A stretch of 58,567 bases of DNA from an uncultured Clostridia bacterium. GTDB lineage: Bacteria; Bacillota; Clostridia; Oscillospirales; CAG-272. The notes beneath the pieces were generated by a model. It was not told the origin of the DNA and ran no database searches. It was given only the letters and a program-made list of their open reading frames with translations. The DNA is taken from NCBI GenBank assembly GCA_947631245.1, contig CANRKP010000005.1, positions 1 through 58,567 of the forward strand, in the 5' to 3' direction. The position numbers and the translations under genes were made by a program. Below, one piece after another: positions 50,289-58,567 of the stretch. Numbering within the stretch: the stretch's first letter is position 1; every line of letters begins with the position of its first letter.

Positions 50289-52436
50289 TTACGCACGGTA
50301 TGACAGCTCGACTATGATGCTTGAGACGAAGCTCACCATCTGCGACACGAGGCTCGAGAAGAGCACCGCAACGAATATGATGAACGCCATTGCAACTATC
50401 GTTCCGAGCGTCGTGACGAAATTCTTGCCGAGCGAGTAGTCATGCGTTACCATCATTCCGAAGAAGATGAGCATTCCGGCCCAAACGAACGCTATTCCGA
50501 CGAGAAGCGATATGAGCTGTCCTTCATTCTGAGCAAGTATGTTGCTGAATATGACCGACGGAATTACGAGCATCGGCACGGGCAACAGGCTGTATGTCGT
50601 CGCGATGAAGATGTCCTTGAAGCTTCCTTCACCGTCGAACAGCGTCGTCAGACACCAGTTGGCGACGACCCACAGGATGAGCGGGACGACGACCGAAATG
50701 ATCTGTCCGAATATGCTCATGTACGTTCCGTTCGGGTTAAAGATGTAGCCCGTTCCTACCGACTGGTAGAAGAACGCCAGTATCGTTATTATGACATACA
50801 CGATGCCGGCGCGGACGCTTCCGCGCTGCTCATGCTTGAGGTCCCAGAACCCGTCGAACGGATGGAAGATAAGGTGGAAGCCGTAGAGCAGCTCCTCCTT
50901 GAAGCTCTTCTTTCCGACCTTGAGCTGAGTCTCTTTGTTGACCCTGTTCGCGTACTTGAAGAATTTGGAGAGAAGCACGCAGACGACGATGACTACGATC
51001 GGTATCGTCCAAATCCACTTCGATACCCATTCCTTACGGACTTCGCGGAATGCGGAGGAGTAGTTCGCGACGTTGTATGCGGACTTGTAGTAGTCCATCG
51101 CTTCCTCGTAGTCGGCGCTTCTTGAGAGCGCATCGCCTATGCCTATGTAAGCGGCGTCGAAGTTACTGTTGCGCTGGAGGATCTGTGTCCAGTCAACGAC
51201 GGCTGCGTCAAACTGACGCTTGTTTTGGTTTTCAAGAGCGGTCACGAGTATGTTGCCGTACTCTGTGCGTCTGTATACAACGAAGGAGGAGTTCTGCTTG
51301 TCGAGAAGCATCATCTGATCTCCGCTGTAAGTGATGGCCTCAATTCCGTTTACGGGGATGTTGCCGAGCTTCTGTCCGAAGTCGCCGAATATGAAGAGCA
51401 TGTTGCCGTTCTTGTCGTAGGTGTAGACCTTACTTCTCTTCTCATCGATGATGGACCATGTTCCCTCGGGTCCGACCGCAACGTCTATTATCTTGGACGC
51501 TCCTGTCGGCGTGCCGGAAATGGACGTTCTCAGGACAGAGACCTCACCTGACGGCGGCCAAAAGCCGTTTCTGTTCATGACGTCCGTACCGGAGGAGTTC
51601 AGCTTCTTGACGGGCGCGTAGTCGCCCTTCTTGTCGCGGGCGTCTATGACGCTCTGCTGCTTTTCTTCATCTATCGACGACGTCGTGACGTAGATAAAGC
51701 CCTCGTCGTCTATCGCTATGTTGTTGAACTCAGACGAAATATACTCTTCCGACTGATCGCGCTGCTGTTGGGTCTGTATCGAGCGCCAAATTATCTGCCA
51801 AAGATTGAGGGAGACCTTCTGTGCTCCGATAAAGCCAGAGAAGTTCGCCTTGTCGTCCATGACGATAATGCCCTGGTATGTCGTGCTCGACACGACGAAC
51901 AGTCTGTTGAACTTATCGACGGCGACGGCGACTGGCCTGTAAAGCGAGCCTTCCGCGAAGTAATTCGACTCAGGCTTCGGGACGATCTTGAAGTAGTTGC
52001 CGTCCGTATCGAACATTACTATACGGTTGTTGTCAGTATCGCAGACGTAGATGTAGCCGTTCGCGATGCAGACGCCGGAGGGAGCCGCAAGGCTGTCCGG
52101 TACGCCGTATTCGTTGATAAATGAGCTTATCGTGAACTTGAGCCTGTAATAACGGTCCGTGACTATGACCTGATTGTTCTTGCCGTCGACGAGATACACG
52201 TTGCCCTCTTTGTCGACCTCAAGATCGCGAAGGTCGTAGCCGTCGTTCGTCAGCCCGATCGTCTCCATATCAACGACCCTCGACGGGACGTATGCATCGG
52301 GGGACTGGAGCGGGTAGCCGTCATACGAGTAGGTATACGTCGTATACGCGGCGGCGGAAACACCCGTCATGAGCATCATTGCCGTCATTACAAGAACGAG
52401 AACCGAAAAGCCGATGCTGATGATTTTTCTCTTCAT
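50289..52436 (-). CDS. Extracytoplasmic beta-propeller/TPR protein with YIP1-like membrane domain
   Basis: The 715-residue protein starts with a signal or anchor helix, then NHL-type beta-propeller repeats (about residues 60-370: DLEVDKEGNVYLVDGKNNQV, GVCIANGYIYVCDTDNNRI, DVAVGPEGTWSIIDEKRSKV), two TPR units (about 385-450, DAAYIGIGDALSRSADYEEA) and a helix (WIWTIPIVVIVVCVLLS). The last 220 residues are a YIP1-like domain with about five helices, starting after FHPFDGFWDLKHEQRGSVRAG. The combination suggests a membrane platform that binds a ligand outside. Between the first permease pair and the DUF5696-like gene; function unknown. Confidence 0.82.
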   Translation of the reverse strand: MKRKIISIGFSVLVLVMTAMMLMTGVSAAAYTTYTYSYDGYPLQSPDAYVPSRVVDMETIGLTNDGYDLRDLEVDKEGNVYLVDGKNNQVIVTDRYYRLKFTISSFINEYGVPDSLAAPSGVCIANGYIYVCDTDNNRIVMFDTDGNYFKIVPKPESNYFAEGSLYRPVAVAVDKFNRLFVVSSTTYQGIIVMDDKANFSGFIGAQKVSLNLWQIIWRSIQTQQQRDQSEEYISSEFNNIAIDDEGFIYVTTSSIDEEKQQSVIDARDKKGDYAPVKKLNSSGTDVMNRNGFWPPSGEVSVLRTSISGTPTGASKIIDVAVGPEGTWSIIDEKRSKVYTYDKNGNMLFIFGDFGQKLGNIPVNGIEAITYSGDQMMLLDKQNSSFVVYRRTEYGNILVTALENQNKRQFDAAVVDWTQILQRNSNFDAAYIGIGDALSRSADYEEAMDYYKSAYNVANYSSAFREVRKEWVSKWIWTIPIVVIVVCVLLSKFFKYANRVNKETQLKVGKKSFKEELLYGFHLIFHPFDGFWDLKHEQRGSVRAGIVYVIITILAFFYQSVGTGYIFNPNGTYMSIFGQIISVVVPLILWVVANWCLTTLFDGEGSFKDIFIATTYSLLPVPMLVIPSVIFSNILAQNEGQLISLLVGIAFVWAGMLIFFGMMVTHDYSLGKNFVTTLGTIVAMAFIIFVAVLFSSLVSQMVSFVSSIIVELSYRA

Positions 52437-52450
52437 TTCGTTTCTCCTCC

Positions 52451-53326
52451 TCAGTCCTTCATGCCGCTCGAGCCCATCGTCTCAATGATGTTGCTCTGCG
52501 AAATGACGAAGACAAGTATCGGCACCGCCATCATGACGACTGTAGCCGCAGCGGAAGCGCCCGCACGCGCGATACCTGCCGCCGTGATCTGCGATATGGC
52601 GTAGTTAAGAGTCTTGAGCTGCTCGGAATAGATGTAGATCGAAGAACCCGAGTTCCAAAGTCCCTGGAAGGAATAGATGATGAGCGTCAGCCACGCGGGC
52701 TTGACCATCGGCATTGCGATGACCCAAAACGCGTAGAACTCGGACGCACCGTCAAGACGCGCGCTCTCGAGCGTCGCATCCGGAACGTTCGTCTCCATGA
52801 ACTGCTTCATGAGGTAGAGGCCGAGCGTGTAGCCGAACGCGGGGATGATTATCGCGAAATATGTGTCGACCCAGTGAAGGATTGACATCGTGATGAACGT
52901 CGCGATGCTCGTGACCGTCGAGGTGAACATCAGGGATTTGACGACCATGTCGAACATGATGTCGCGGCCCGGGAACTTCTGCTTAGCAAGCGCGTACGCT
53001 GCCATCGAAGCGAGAAGCAGGTTTCCGAACGTTCCCGTCACCGAGATGAACACGGTGTTGAATATGTAACGGGAGAACGGGACCCACGAGTCCGCCATCA
53101 GGGAGAACAGATCCGAGAAGTTCTTGAGCGTCGGGTTGATGACGTAGAAGCGGGGCGGGAACATCCAAAGCTCGTCAAGCGGCTTCAGCGACTGAAGGAT
53201 GACGTAGAGCATCGGAAGGAACATGAAGATACCCATTATCGTGAGGAAGAATGTGATCCCCATGTCTCCGCCGACCGAGCGGTTCAGGACAACGGTATGT
53301 TTTCTTGTTCTTAACTTCTTTGACAT
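52451..53326 (-). CDS. Carbohydrate ABC transporter permease, MalG type (first pair)
   Basis: A 291-residue six-helix permease with the EAA loop LESARLDGASEFYAFWVIAM near residue 185, its MalG-type glycine-containing form. It pairs with the MalF-type protein whose gene ends one base upstream. The N-terminus is short and basic (KKLRTRKHTVV). Differs clearly in sequence and length from the second MalG-type protein at 44450, so the two pairs are not recent duplicates. Confidence 0.93.
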   Translation of the reverse strand: MSKKLRTRKHTVVLNRSVGGDMGITFFLTIMGIFMFLPMLYVILQSLKPLDELWMFPPRFYVINPTLKNFSDLFSLMADSWVPFSRYIFNTVFISVTGTFGNLLLASMAAYALAKQKFPGRDIMFDMVVKSLMFTSTVTSIATFITMSILHWVDTYFAIIIPAFGYTLGLYLMKQFMETNVPDATLESARLDGASEFYAFWVIAMPMVKPAWLTLIIYSFQGLWNSGSSIYIYSEQLKTLNYAISQITAAGIARAGASAAATVVMMAVPILVFVISQSNIIETMGSSGMKD

Positions 53327-53327
53327 A

Positions 53328-54287
53328 TCACTGTCCCACCTTTGCTAAGATTTTGTGAACGAGCATGTTGGCTCCGATCATCATTGCGAACAGGAGCACC
53401 GCGATGGCGGATGAGTATCCGACCTCCCAGCGCTGTCCGCCGTAGTCGTCAAGATGATGCGTTATCGTCCAGCAGCTGTACTCGACGGACGGGAAGCCCG
53501 CGAGAGCCGTGACGATGCCGCCAAATCCGAACGAACCCGTGATCGCAAGCACGGCGCCGAACATGAGCTGCGGCTTCATTACGGGGAGGGTGACGTACCA
53601 AAGCTCCTGCCAACGGTTTCTTATACCGTCGACGGCCGCAGCCTCGTAGTAGCTCTTGTCGATGCCCTGAAGTCCCGCTATGAACGAGAGGAACGCGGTA
53701 CCGAGCGACGTCCAAAGGGCGACGACGATACACAGGGGCATGACGTATTTTTTATCGAAGAACCATAGGATAGGCTCGTTTATTATGCCCATATTGAGGA
53801 GCATACCGTTGACCCAGCCGTATGCGTCGCTTGAGAAAAGCGTACCCCAAATAAGATATACGTTACCGCCTATCGACGGGGCGTAGAAGATAAGGGTCAC
53901 TACCGCTCTGACCTTCGGCGAAAGCTCGTTTATGAACCACGCGATGAAAAGCGAGAGCATATACGACGTCGGGCCTGTGATAACCGCGAATATCAGCGTG
54001 TTCTTTACTGCCGTGATAAATATATCGTCGTCAAGGAACAGGCGGATGTAGTTATCAAGGAAAAGGAACTTGGGCATCTGCAGCATGTTGAACGACGTGA
54101 AGCTCAGCAGCACTGAAAGCACGACCGGAATGACCGTGAAGACGAAGAAGATTATCATGAACGGCGCGACCATGAGGTATGCCGTCTTGTTGTTCTTCAT
54201 CTCTTTCAGTGTCCACTGGAGCCGCGTCATGTCTTTGCGCGACACTGCAGCCTGCCCTGCGTTTGCCACTTCAGTTTTCTTTGACAT
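53328..54287 (-). CDS. Sugar ABC transporter permease, MalF/UgpA type (first pair)
   Basis: A 319-residue six-helix permease with the EAA loop YEAAAVDGIRNRWQELWYVT near residue 210. AGGAGA precedes the ATG. Its gene follows the solute-binding-protein gene by 31 bp and ends one base before the MalG-type start (TGATATG), the tight coupling expected for a heterodimeric channel. Confidence 0.93.
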   Translation of the reverse strand: MSKKTEVANAGQAAVSRKDMTRLQWTLKEMKNNKTAYLMVAPFMIIFFVFTVIPVVLSVLLSFTSFNMLQMPKFLFLDNYIRLFLDDDIFITAVKNTLIFAVITGPTSYMLSLFIAWFINELSPKVRAVVTLIFYAPSIGGNVYLIWGTLFSSDAYGWVNGMLLNMGIINEPILWFFDKKYVMPLCIVVALWTSLGTAFLSFIAGLQGIDKSYYEAAAVDGIRNRWQELWYVTLPVMKPQLMFGAVLAITGSFGFGGIVTALAGFPSVEYSCWTITHHLDDYGGQRWEVGYSSAIAVLLFAMMIGANMLVHKILAKVGQ

Positions 54288-54318
54288 GAGCGTTTCTCCT
54301 TTTTATATAATGTATATC

Positions 54319-57300
54319 TTATTCCGCGCTGAGCTGATAGGTGTTGAGCGCCGCTATCGCGTCGTCAAGGAACTTCACAGCCGTGTCGAATGTCGAGGAG
54401 CCCGTAGCTTTAAGAGCGTTCGTCGCCGAGACGAGAGCGTCAAGGTCGCCCTTTCTCACCGAGATGCCGGTAGCCGCATCCATCGCGGCGGTGAGAGCAT
54501 CGAGCTGAGACTTGTACTTGTCTCTCTCGGAGGCGCTGACCTTAGATATCTCATCGCGCGCCTGTTCGATACGCTTGTCGGACAGCTTCTGACCGACCTC
54601 GAGCGTTTCAAGTCCGAACTCTTCACGCTTGCGCGAGAACTCCTTGTTTATCGTGTTGATATATCCGAGAAGCGCCGTTGTCGGGTCAGCGCCGTCATTG
54701 TACGCTGCCTTGAACGCGAAGTCGGTATAACGTGCTATGATGTAGCTTCCAGGGTAGTTCGGGACTGCCGTCAGAGCGTCAAACTGTGAGCGCAGGTTGT
54801 TGTACTCCGTCGATGTCCACGACAGTTCTGCGAGAGCTTCGATGTTCGCCGTCGGGTTCATGCCCGCGTCGCCGAGGAGCGCAACGAGTTCGTTGCTGTA
54901 CGAAGCCTGGAAGTCGGCGTCCGTATACCAATCTATGAAGTCCCATGCGCTTTGCTTGCGCTTACTGCCCTCGAGCATTACAACGCCCTGAACGCCTGCG
55001 ACTGCCGTATTGTTGATGCTTCCGTCTTCCTGCTCCATGCCGGGCATTACGGTGAATTCCCAAAGTCCCGCGATCTCCGTTGCGAAGACGACGAGCTGGT
55101 TATACAGCGTGTACGGCTGGACCATGACGGGTATCTCGCCCGTTCTGAAGCGGTTGGCCGGATCGTATGTGAACGGCAGAGAGTACATGGTGAACATGTT
55201 GCACATCATCTGGAACGCGGCGAGCGAAATGTTCGAGTCGAGGTTGACTCTCATTCCGTTGTCTGCGTACTGTTCGCCGCCCATCTGATAGAGGTATGTG
55301 AGGTAGTCGGCGGTAAGACCTACCTCCATGTTGTTGAACTGGAGCACGGGGATGAGCGCGAGCACTTCGTCCCACGTTCTCGGGACCTCAAGTCCGAGGT
55401 CGGCGAGGATGTCCTTGCGGTAGAAGAGCATCGGGAACGTCTGCGTCTCAGGGATCGCAAACGTCTCGCCGTAAAGCGTGAGCGGTATCGTCGCCGCGTT
55501 GGAGAAGCGCTTCGTCACCTCGTCGAAGGTGTCGAAATAGACTTCCCAGTTGTCAGCGCCGTCGGCTCCGCAGACTTCGCAGACATAATCGCCGTCGCCC
55601 ACATACTGGAGCGTCTCAACGCCGTTCTTCTTGCAGCTGATGCAGCGCTTGTCGTTCATGCCCTGCAGGGCGCCTCTTATAGCGTAGTTGATGACGTCTC
55701 CGTCGCCCGTGAGAAGCGATACGTCAGGTCCGACGCCTGCGAGAACGGAAGGCAGGAGCGTTCCGCCCGCAACGAGCTTCAGGTTGACGCCGACGCCCGT
55801 GTTGGGAGTAAATCTGTTATCTATGAGGTTGCGGACTATCGTCGCACGGTCACGGTCGGAGGCGACCCACACGTCGACGGATTCCTTTTTCTCGCCGCCA
55901 TCCTCTGTCGTTGAGCCGAGCGAGTTGTAATCGGTATAGAAGCTTCCCACAAAGGAGCGTATCTCAAACCAAAGCGACTGGAAGAAGTTTGCGCTCGCGC
56001 GAGGGAGATCCGCTTCCTTCGGCTGGACCATGATGTAGTCTACCTCAAGCGGCTGCTTGGTGACGGTGTTGACCCATGTACCGAGCGTACCTATGTAGCT
56101 CTTGAGGAGCTCGAGGTTCGGAGCTATCTCGTCCTCGTCGGCACCCATCTCCTCGACAAGTCTCTGTACCTTTGAAAGCGTAGCGGTGTTTTCACCTCTT
56201 CCGCTCTTCTCGAGCTCTTCAACAACGCCCTCGAGCTTTTTGCCCTGCGTGATGAGATCCTGTATCGTGCCGGGGATGACGCGGTTGAAGCCGTAGTCGC
56301 GGTATTCGTCGGGGTTCGTGCCTGTGAGCTTGAGTATGCTTAAGTAAGCGTCGTTTATAACGTTGAGCGCGTCGGTAACGTCGCGGACGATGGGGCCGAG
56401 GTCGCCGAGGGCAACCTCAAGCGTGAGCGTATGCTTGCCCGCGGTAAGGTAGAACTCATACGGCTCGTCGTCCTTGCTGTCCTGACCGAGGCGCTTGGAC
56501 TGCCAGTTGTTCGAATACGGGAAGCGCAGCGACGTGCATTCCTCGAACGGGATCTCGCCGTCTATGTAAAGACGTCTCGCAACGTTCAGACCGTTCAGCT
56601 CATCCTGAATGAACCTGAGCGCTATCGTGTAAAGACCGTCTTTCTTGACTTCGAACTCATACGTTATCCAGTTGCCGACCTGCTGCCACTTGTCTCTTCC
56701 TATCGTGTTCAGCCTTATGAGCACGGGATCCTGAGGATAAGTGATGGCGGACGTTCTGTCGTTTATCGGGTATATCGTCCTGTGCGACATTTCAAGCGGG
56801 AACTCCGCCTCTATCCTCACAGGCTCCGCATCCGACGCGGCATAACCCTTGGAAGCGTACTCTGCCTTGACCTCGTCGTATGTCGGGAGGTTCTCATACG
56901 GGAACAGCGTTATGTCCTTTATTACGACGGGCTCGCGGACGCCCTCGAGAGCGAACGTGTTCTCTCCCTTTTCGAAGTAGAACTCAAACGGATCGGTATA
57001 GTATCCGTTGCTGTCCGAAAGGGTGTACTCTCTCCATCTCGGAGTCTCCATCTGCTCGGGACGGACATCGTTGCCGTTCGTGTCCTGCTTGAACTCCGTG
57101 AAATCGGAGTTGAAGCCGCCGTTCTCTTCGTTATAGCCGTTGATCCAGATGCGGGTCATGGCGAGGTATCTCGCCTCCGCAAACGGGACCTTGCCGTTTA
57201 TGTAGAACATGCGCTCTATGGAGTTGGCCTTGTTCTCGATCGGATAGTATGTGATCTTCACGGCGTAAAGTCCCGTTTCCGGGATGTCTACGCTCCAGGT

Positions 57301-57648
57301 CACCTTTCCGGTGTCGGGCATGCGAAGCGAGTCGCCCTGCACGCCCTCAAAATTGCTTACGACCTCGACTTTTGCAGTCGTTGCCTCAGCATCCTTAACG
57401 TAGTCCACCGCCTCGACGGTGACGCTCTTCGTAGCGCGCTTTGCGTCAGCATGCTCCGTCATATAAGAAAGGTAAGACTTCGCGTTGAGCGCATCGCTTA
57501 TCTGCTGAAGCGTCGTTCCGTTTCCGGCGGTACTGCCTGAAGTACCGCCGTCGGCGGCATATACGGGCAAAACTGCCGTAAATGTGCCGGCGAGCATGAG
57601 GACAGAAAGGATGAAAGAGGTGATCTTCAATAGCTGTGTTCTCTTCAT
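54319..57648 (-). CDS. Very large extracellular solute-binding protein with carbohydrate-binding-like domains and inserted zinc ribbon
   Basis: The 1109-residue protein has a signal peptide (ITSFILSVLMLAGTFTAVLP), no lipobox. Residues 100-260 and 275-440 are two similar beta-sandwich (CBM6/35-like) modules: VTWSVDIPETGLYAVKITYY with RMFYINGKVPFAEARYLA, and WITYEFEVKKDGLYTIALRF with RRLYIDGEIPFEECTSLRF. A helical linker (450-560) leads to the type-1 solute-binding domain (about 600-1000, GVNLKLVAGGTLLPSVLAGV, FAIPETQTFPMLFYRKDILA). Inside that domain lies a four-Cys motif, C669-x2-C672-x17-C690-x2-C693. The ends are helical. It delivers an unknown glycan to the permeases downstream; anchoring without a lipid is unexplained. 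Confidence 0.9.
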   Translation of the reverse strand: MKRTQLLKITSFILSVLMLAGTFTAVLPVYAADGGTSGSTAGNGTTLQQISDALNAKSYLSYMTEHADAKRATKSVTVEAVDYVKDAEATTAKVEVVSNFEGVQGDSLRMPDTGKVTWSVDIPETGLYAVKITYYPIENKANSIERMFYINGKVPFAEARYLAMTRIWINGYNEENGGFNSDFTEFKQDTNGNDVRPEQMETPRWREYTLSDSNGYYTDPFEFYFEKGENTFALEGVREPVVIKDITLFPYENLPTYDEVKAEYASKGYAASDAEPVRIEAEFPLEMSHRTIYPINDRTSAITYPQDPVLIRLNTIGRDKWQQVGNWITYEFEVKKDGLYTIALRFIQDELNGLNVARRLYIDGEIPFEECTSLRFPYSNNWQSKRLGQDSKDDEPYEFYLTAGKHTLTLEVALGDLGPIVRDVTDALNVINDAYLSILKLTGTNPDEYRDYGFNRVIPGTIQDLITQGKKLEGVVEELEKSGRGENTATLSKVQRLVEEMGADEDEIAPNLELLKSYIGTLGTWVNTVTKQPLEVDYIMVQPKEADLPRASANFFQSLWFEIRSFVGSFYTDYNSLGSTTEDGGEKKESVDVWVASDRDRATIVRNLIDNRFTPNTGVGVNLKLVAGGTLLPSVLAGVGPDVSLLTGDGDVINYAIRGALQGMNDKRCISCKKNGVETLQYVGDGDYVCEVCGADGADNWEVYFDTFDEVTKRFSNAATIPLTLYGETFAIPETQTFPMLFYRKDILADLGLEVPRTWDEVLALIPVLQFNNMEVGLTADYLTYLYQMGGEQYADNGMRVNLDSNISLAAFQMMCNMFTMYSLPFTYDPANRFRTGEIPVMVQPYTLYNQLVVFATEIAGLWEFTVMPGMEQEDGSINNTAVAGVQGVVMLEGSKRKQSAWDFIDWYTDADFQASYSNELVALLGDAGMNPTANIEALAELSWTSTEYNNLRSQFDALTAVPNYPGSYIIARYTDFAFKAAYNDGADPTTALLGYINTINKEFSRKREEFGLETLEVGQKLSDKRIEQARDEISKVSASERDKYKSQLDALTAAMDAATGISVRKGDLDALVSATNALKATGSSTFDTAVKFLDDAIAALNTYQLSAE

Positions 57649-57828
57649 AGAGCTTCCTCCTACCGTGTTTTAAAGTACCGCGCGCCGCCCCACCGTCCGC
57701 TCACGAAAGACGCCGAAGCAAGGGGCTCGGCAACAGTTTTTTGTTTCGCCGTTTGGGCGGCGGCGGGCCGCTTGTACCTGCCTTATGCCCCTGCGAAGGG
57801 ACAGAAGGCGACAGTACTAAATTTTCAT
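57649..57828 (-). other. 180-nt untranslated leader of the ABC operon
   Basis: Between the likely transcription start near 57828 and the ATG at 57648 lies a GC-rich leader with several short inverted repeats (for example CCCCTTCG-type and GCCGCCGCC/GGCG elements) and TAGGAGGAAG before the start. I do not recognise a riboswitch class. Confidence 0.4.
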
Positions 57829-57834
57829 AAAGAT

Positions 57835-57863
57835 ATGATATCATACGCGCAAAAATATGTCAA
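57835..57863 (-). promoter_or_regulatory. Promoter of the seven-gene ABC operon
   Basis: Perfect TTGACA (57858-57863), exactly 17 bp, TATCAT (57835-57840) on the minus strand. ATGATATCAT forms a palindrome over the -10 box, a possible operator. Confidence 0.8.
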
Positions 57864-58388
57864 GTATACATAAAAACATCTGATGAAAAAATGAAAAGTG
57901 TGTGACGTAATATTTCGCATGTGAATGAAGCGTGTTTTTCGGTATCGTTTTTTATCGTCAGACGCCGTCTTTTGCGCTTGGGTAATTTATATTTACCCAA
58001 GCTTGCACCCCTCGCACAATATACCGTTTATTTTTATTTTTCTCGCTACATTTTGTAGTTTTGTTTTGCTTTTTCGTGTGTCTCCAAGGCTCTAAGTAAT
58101 TTTTATTTACCCTTTTCGCCAACGTTTTTTTATGTTTTTTTCAACGCCTTTCGGGGCGGATTATTTCATTCATATGTTAATTGTGCACAAAATTCAAGAG
58201 AAAATTTCTACGTCTGCGCGTTATGCACAAATTTTAATTTATCGCGTTGATTGTTGTCCTTTTTATTTCTCCAATTCCATTTTAATATGCTGTTTTGCGT
58301 GATTTTTTCCATTTGACGTACTTCGGTCATAAATGCGAGCCGGCGGGCATAAGAATGGTATCAAAAAAGTCCCGTGAGGTGATATGCA
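57864..58388. other. AT-rich intergenic region between divergent genes
   Basis: About 525 bp without a credible gene or recognised RNA. It has several T-runs and AATTT-rich patches, and two copies of a TAATTTnTATTTACCC-like segment (near 57983 and 58097). It probably contains the promoter of the gene at 58389 and upstream elements of the ABC operon, but no clear boxes were found. Confidence 0.5.
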
Positions 58389-58567
58389 ATGCAAAAGATA
58401 AAGCTCGAACGCGAAATGAAGATATCCCATGACTGCGGTGGGGAATTCACGCTCCCCGATTACACCCCCGCGATAGGGAGGGTCCTGTCCGCGGAGTGCG
58501 ACCCCGCGCCCGAAGGGGTATATCTTAAGGAAGCAGAGGGGCGCGGCGTTGAGGCGGAGATAGGAGG
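58389..58567 (+). CDS. 5' end of a DUF3794/SPOCS-like protein (partial)
   Basis: The frame starts ATG at 58389 after GAGGTGAT and runs off the right edge after 59 codons. It begins MQKIKLEREMKISHDCGGEF and continues LPDYTPAIGRVLSAECDPAP, which resembles the start of DUF3794 (SPOCS) domains, where a conserved LPDYxPxIxRVL follows a short polar lead. Such domains occur in SipL and other clostridial spore-envelope proteins, often with LysM. Only the beginning is visible, so the assignment rests on this block. Transcribed divergently from the ABC operon. Confidence 0.6.
   Translation, partial: MQKIKLEREMKISHDCGGEFTLPDYTPAIGRVLSAECDPAPEGVYLKEAEGRGVEAEIG

Noticed and set aside
54952..57540. Long plus-strand frames (54952-55914 and 56431-57540) opposite the solute-binding protein
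   Set aside because: Shadow frames of a clearly coding minus strand with signal peptide and domain motifs.
57649..57828. Riboswitch in the leader of the ABC operon
   Set aside because: Several short hairpins are possible, but no consensus core of a known riboswitch class is visible and there is no terminator before the start codon.

Overview
The window reads as chromosomal DNA from a Gram-positive anaerobe of the Clostridia (Firmicutes), GC-rich, order not resolvable from the sequence alone. The basis is a Firmicutes-type gene set (ireB, ruvX, DUF1292, zapA, mreBCD with a class B PBP, fakA/fakB, thiI without a rhodanese domain, feoA/feoB, PduL-type phosphotransacetylase), strong AGGAGG ribosome sites, TTGACA/TATAAT promoters with 17-bp spacers, and T-tailed hairpin terminators. 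The last gene, cut by the window edge, looks like a DUF3794/SPOCS-type protein, a family common in spore-forming Clostridia. I see no rRNA, tRNA, phage, transposase or CRISPR array.

Layout. 1-10.5 kb: an alpha-toroid (squalene-cyclase-fold) protein, an XRE regulator with a small membrane protein, a lone PduL, a ClpP-like protein, family-4 uracil-DNA glycosylase, a PfkB-fold protein with a substituted catalytic base followed by ruvX, two membrane proteins, an 18-codon minigene, nicotinate phosphoribosyltransferase, DUF1508 and DUF1292. 10.5-19.4 kb: one long minus-strand run, zapA-U32-dut-maf-mreB-mreC-mreD-PBP2-nth, for cell shape, division and nucleotide hygiene. 19.5-30 kb: thiI, a hemolysin-III-like membrane protein, a 281-bp inverted-repeat element, feoAB, a two-component system, an acyl-ACP thioesterase overlapping an unusual response-regulator-like gene, fructose-bisphosphate aldolase and a structured RNA candidate resembling 6S RNA. 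30-44.4 kb: an ABC transporter with an attenuator-like leader, a GH36 alpha-galactosidase, an EF-G paralogue, an XRE regulator with its own inverted-repeat operator, thioredoxin, ireB, a D,D-carboxypeptidase homologue with altered active-site motifs, a phosphoribosyltransferase, and an ECF sigma/anti-sigma/fakA/fakB operon.

44.4-57.9 kb: the most interesting region. One promoter appears to drive a seven-gene, 13.4-kb operon: a 1109-residue solute-binding lipid- or wall-facing protein with two carbohydrate-binding-like domains and an inserted zinc ribbon, a permease pair, a beta-propeller/TPR/YIP1-like membrane protein, a 1245-residue secreted DUF5696-like protein with a coiled-coil and TDEP-repeat insertion, and a second permease pair. 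No ATPase is encoded, so a shared MsmX-type ATPase would have to energise it. The substrate and the roles of the two non-transporter proteins are unknown; this is my main candidate for an undescribed system.

Regulatory structure is dense. Besides ordinary promoters and terminators I note a hairpin that appears to bring a distant Shine-Dalgarno sequence into register for mreB, a leader peptide whose stop codon lies in the arm of a terminator, a terminator overlapping a promoter, and a likely ECF-type autoregulatory promoter. All family names are from reading translated motifs; no database search was run.
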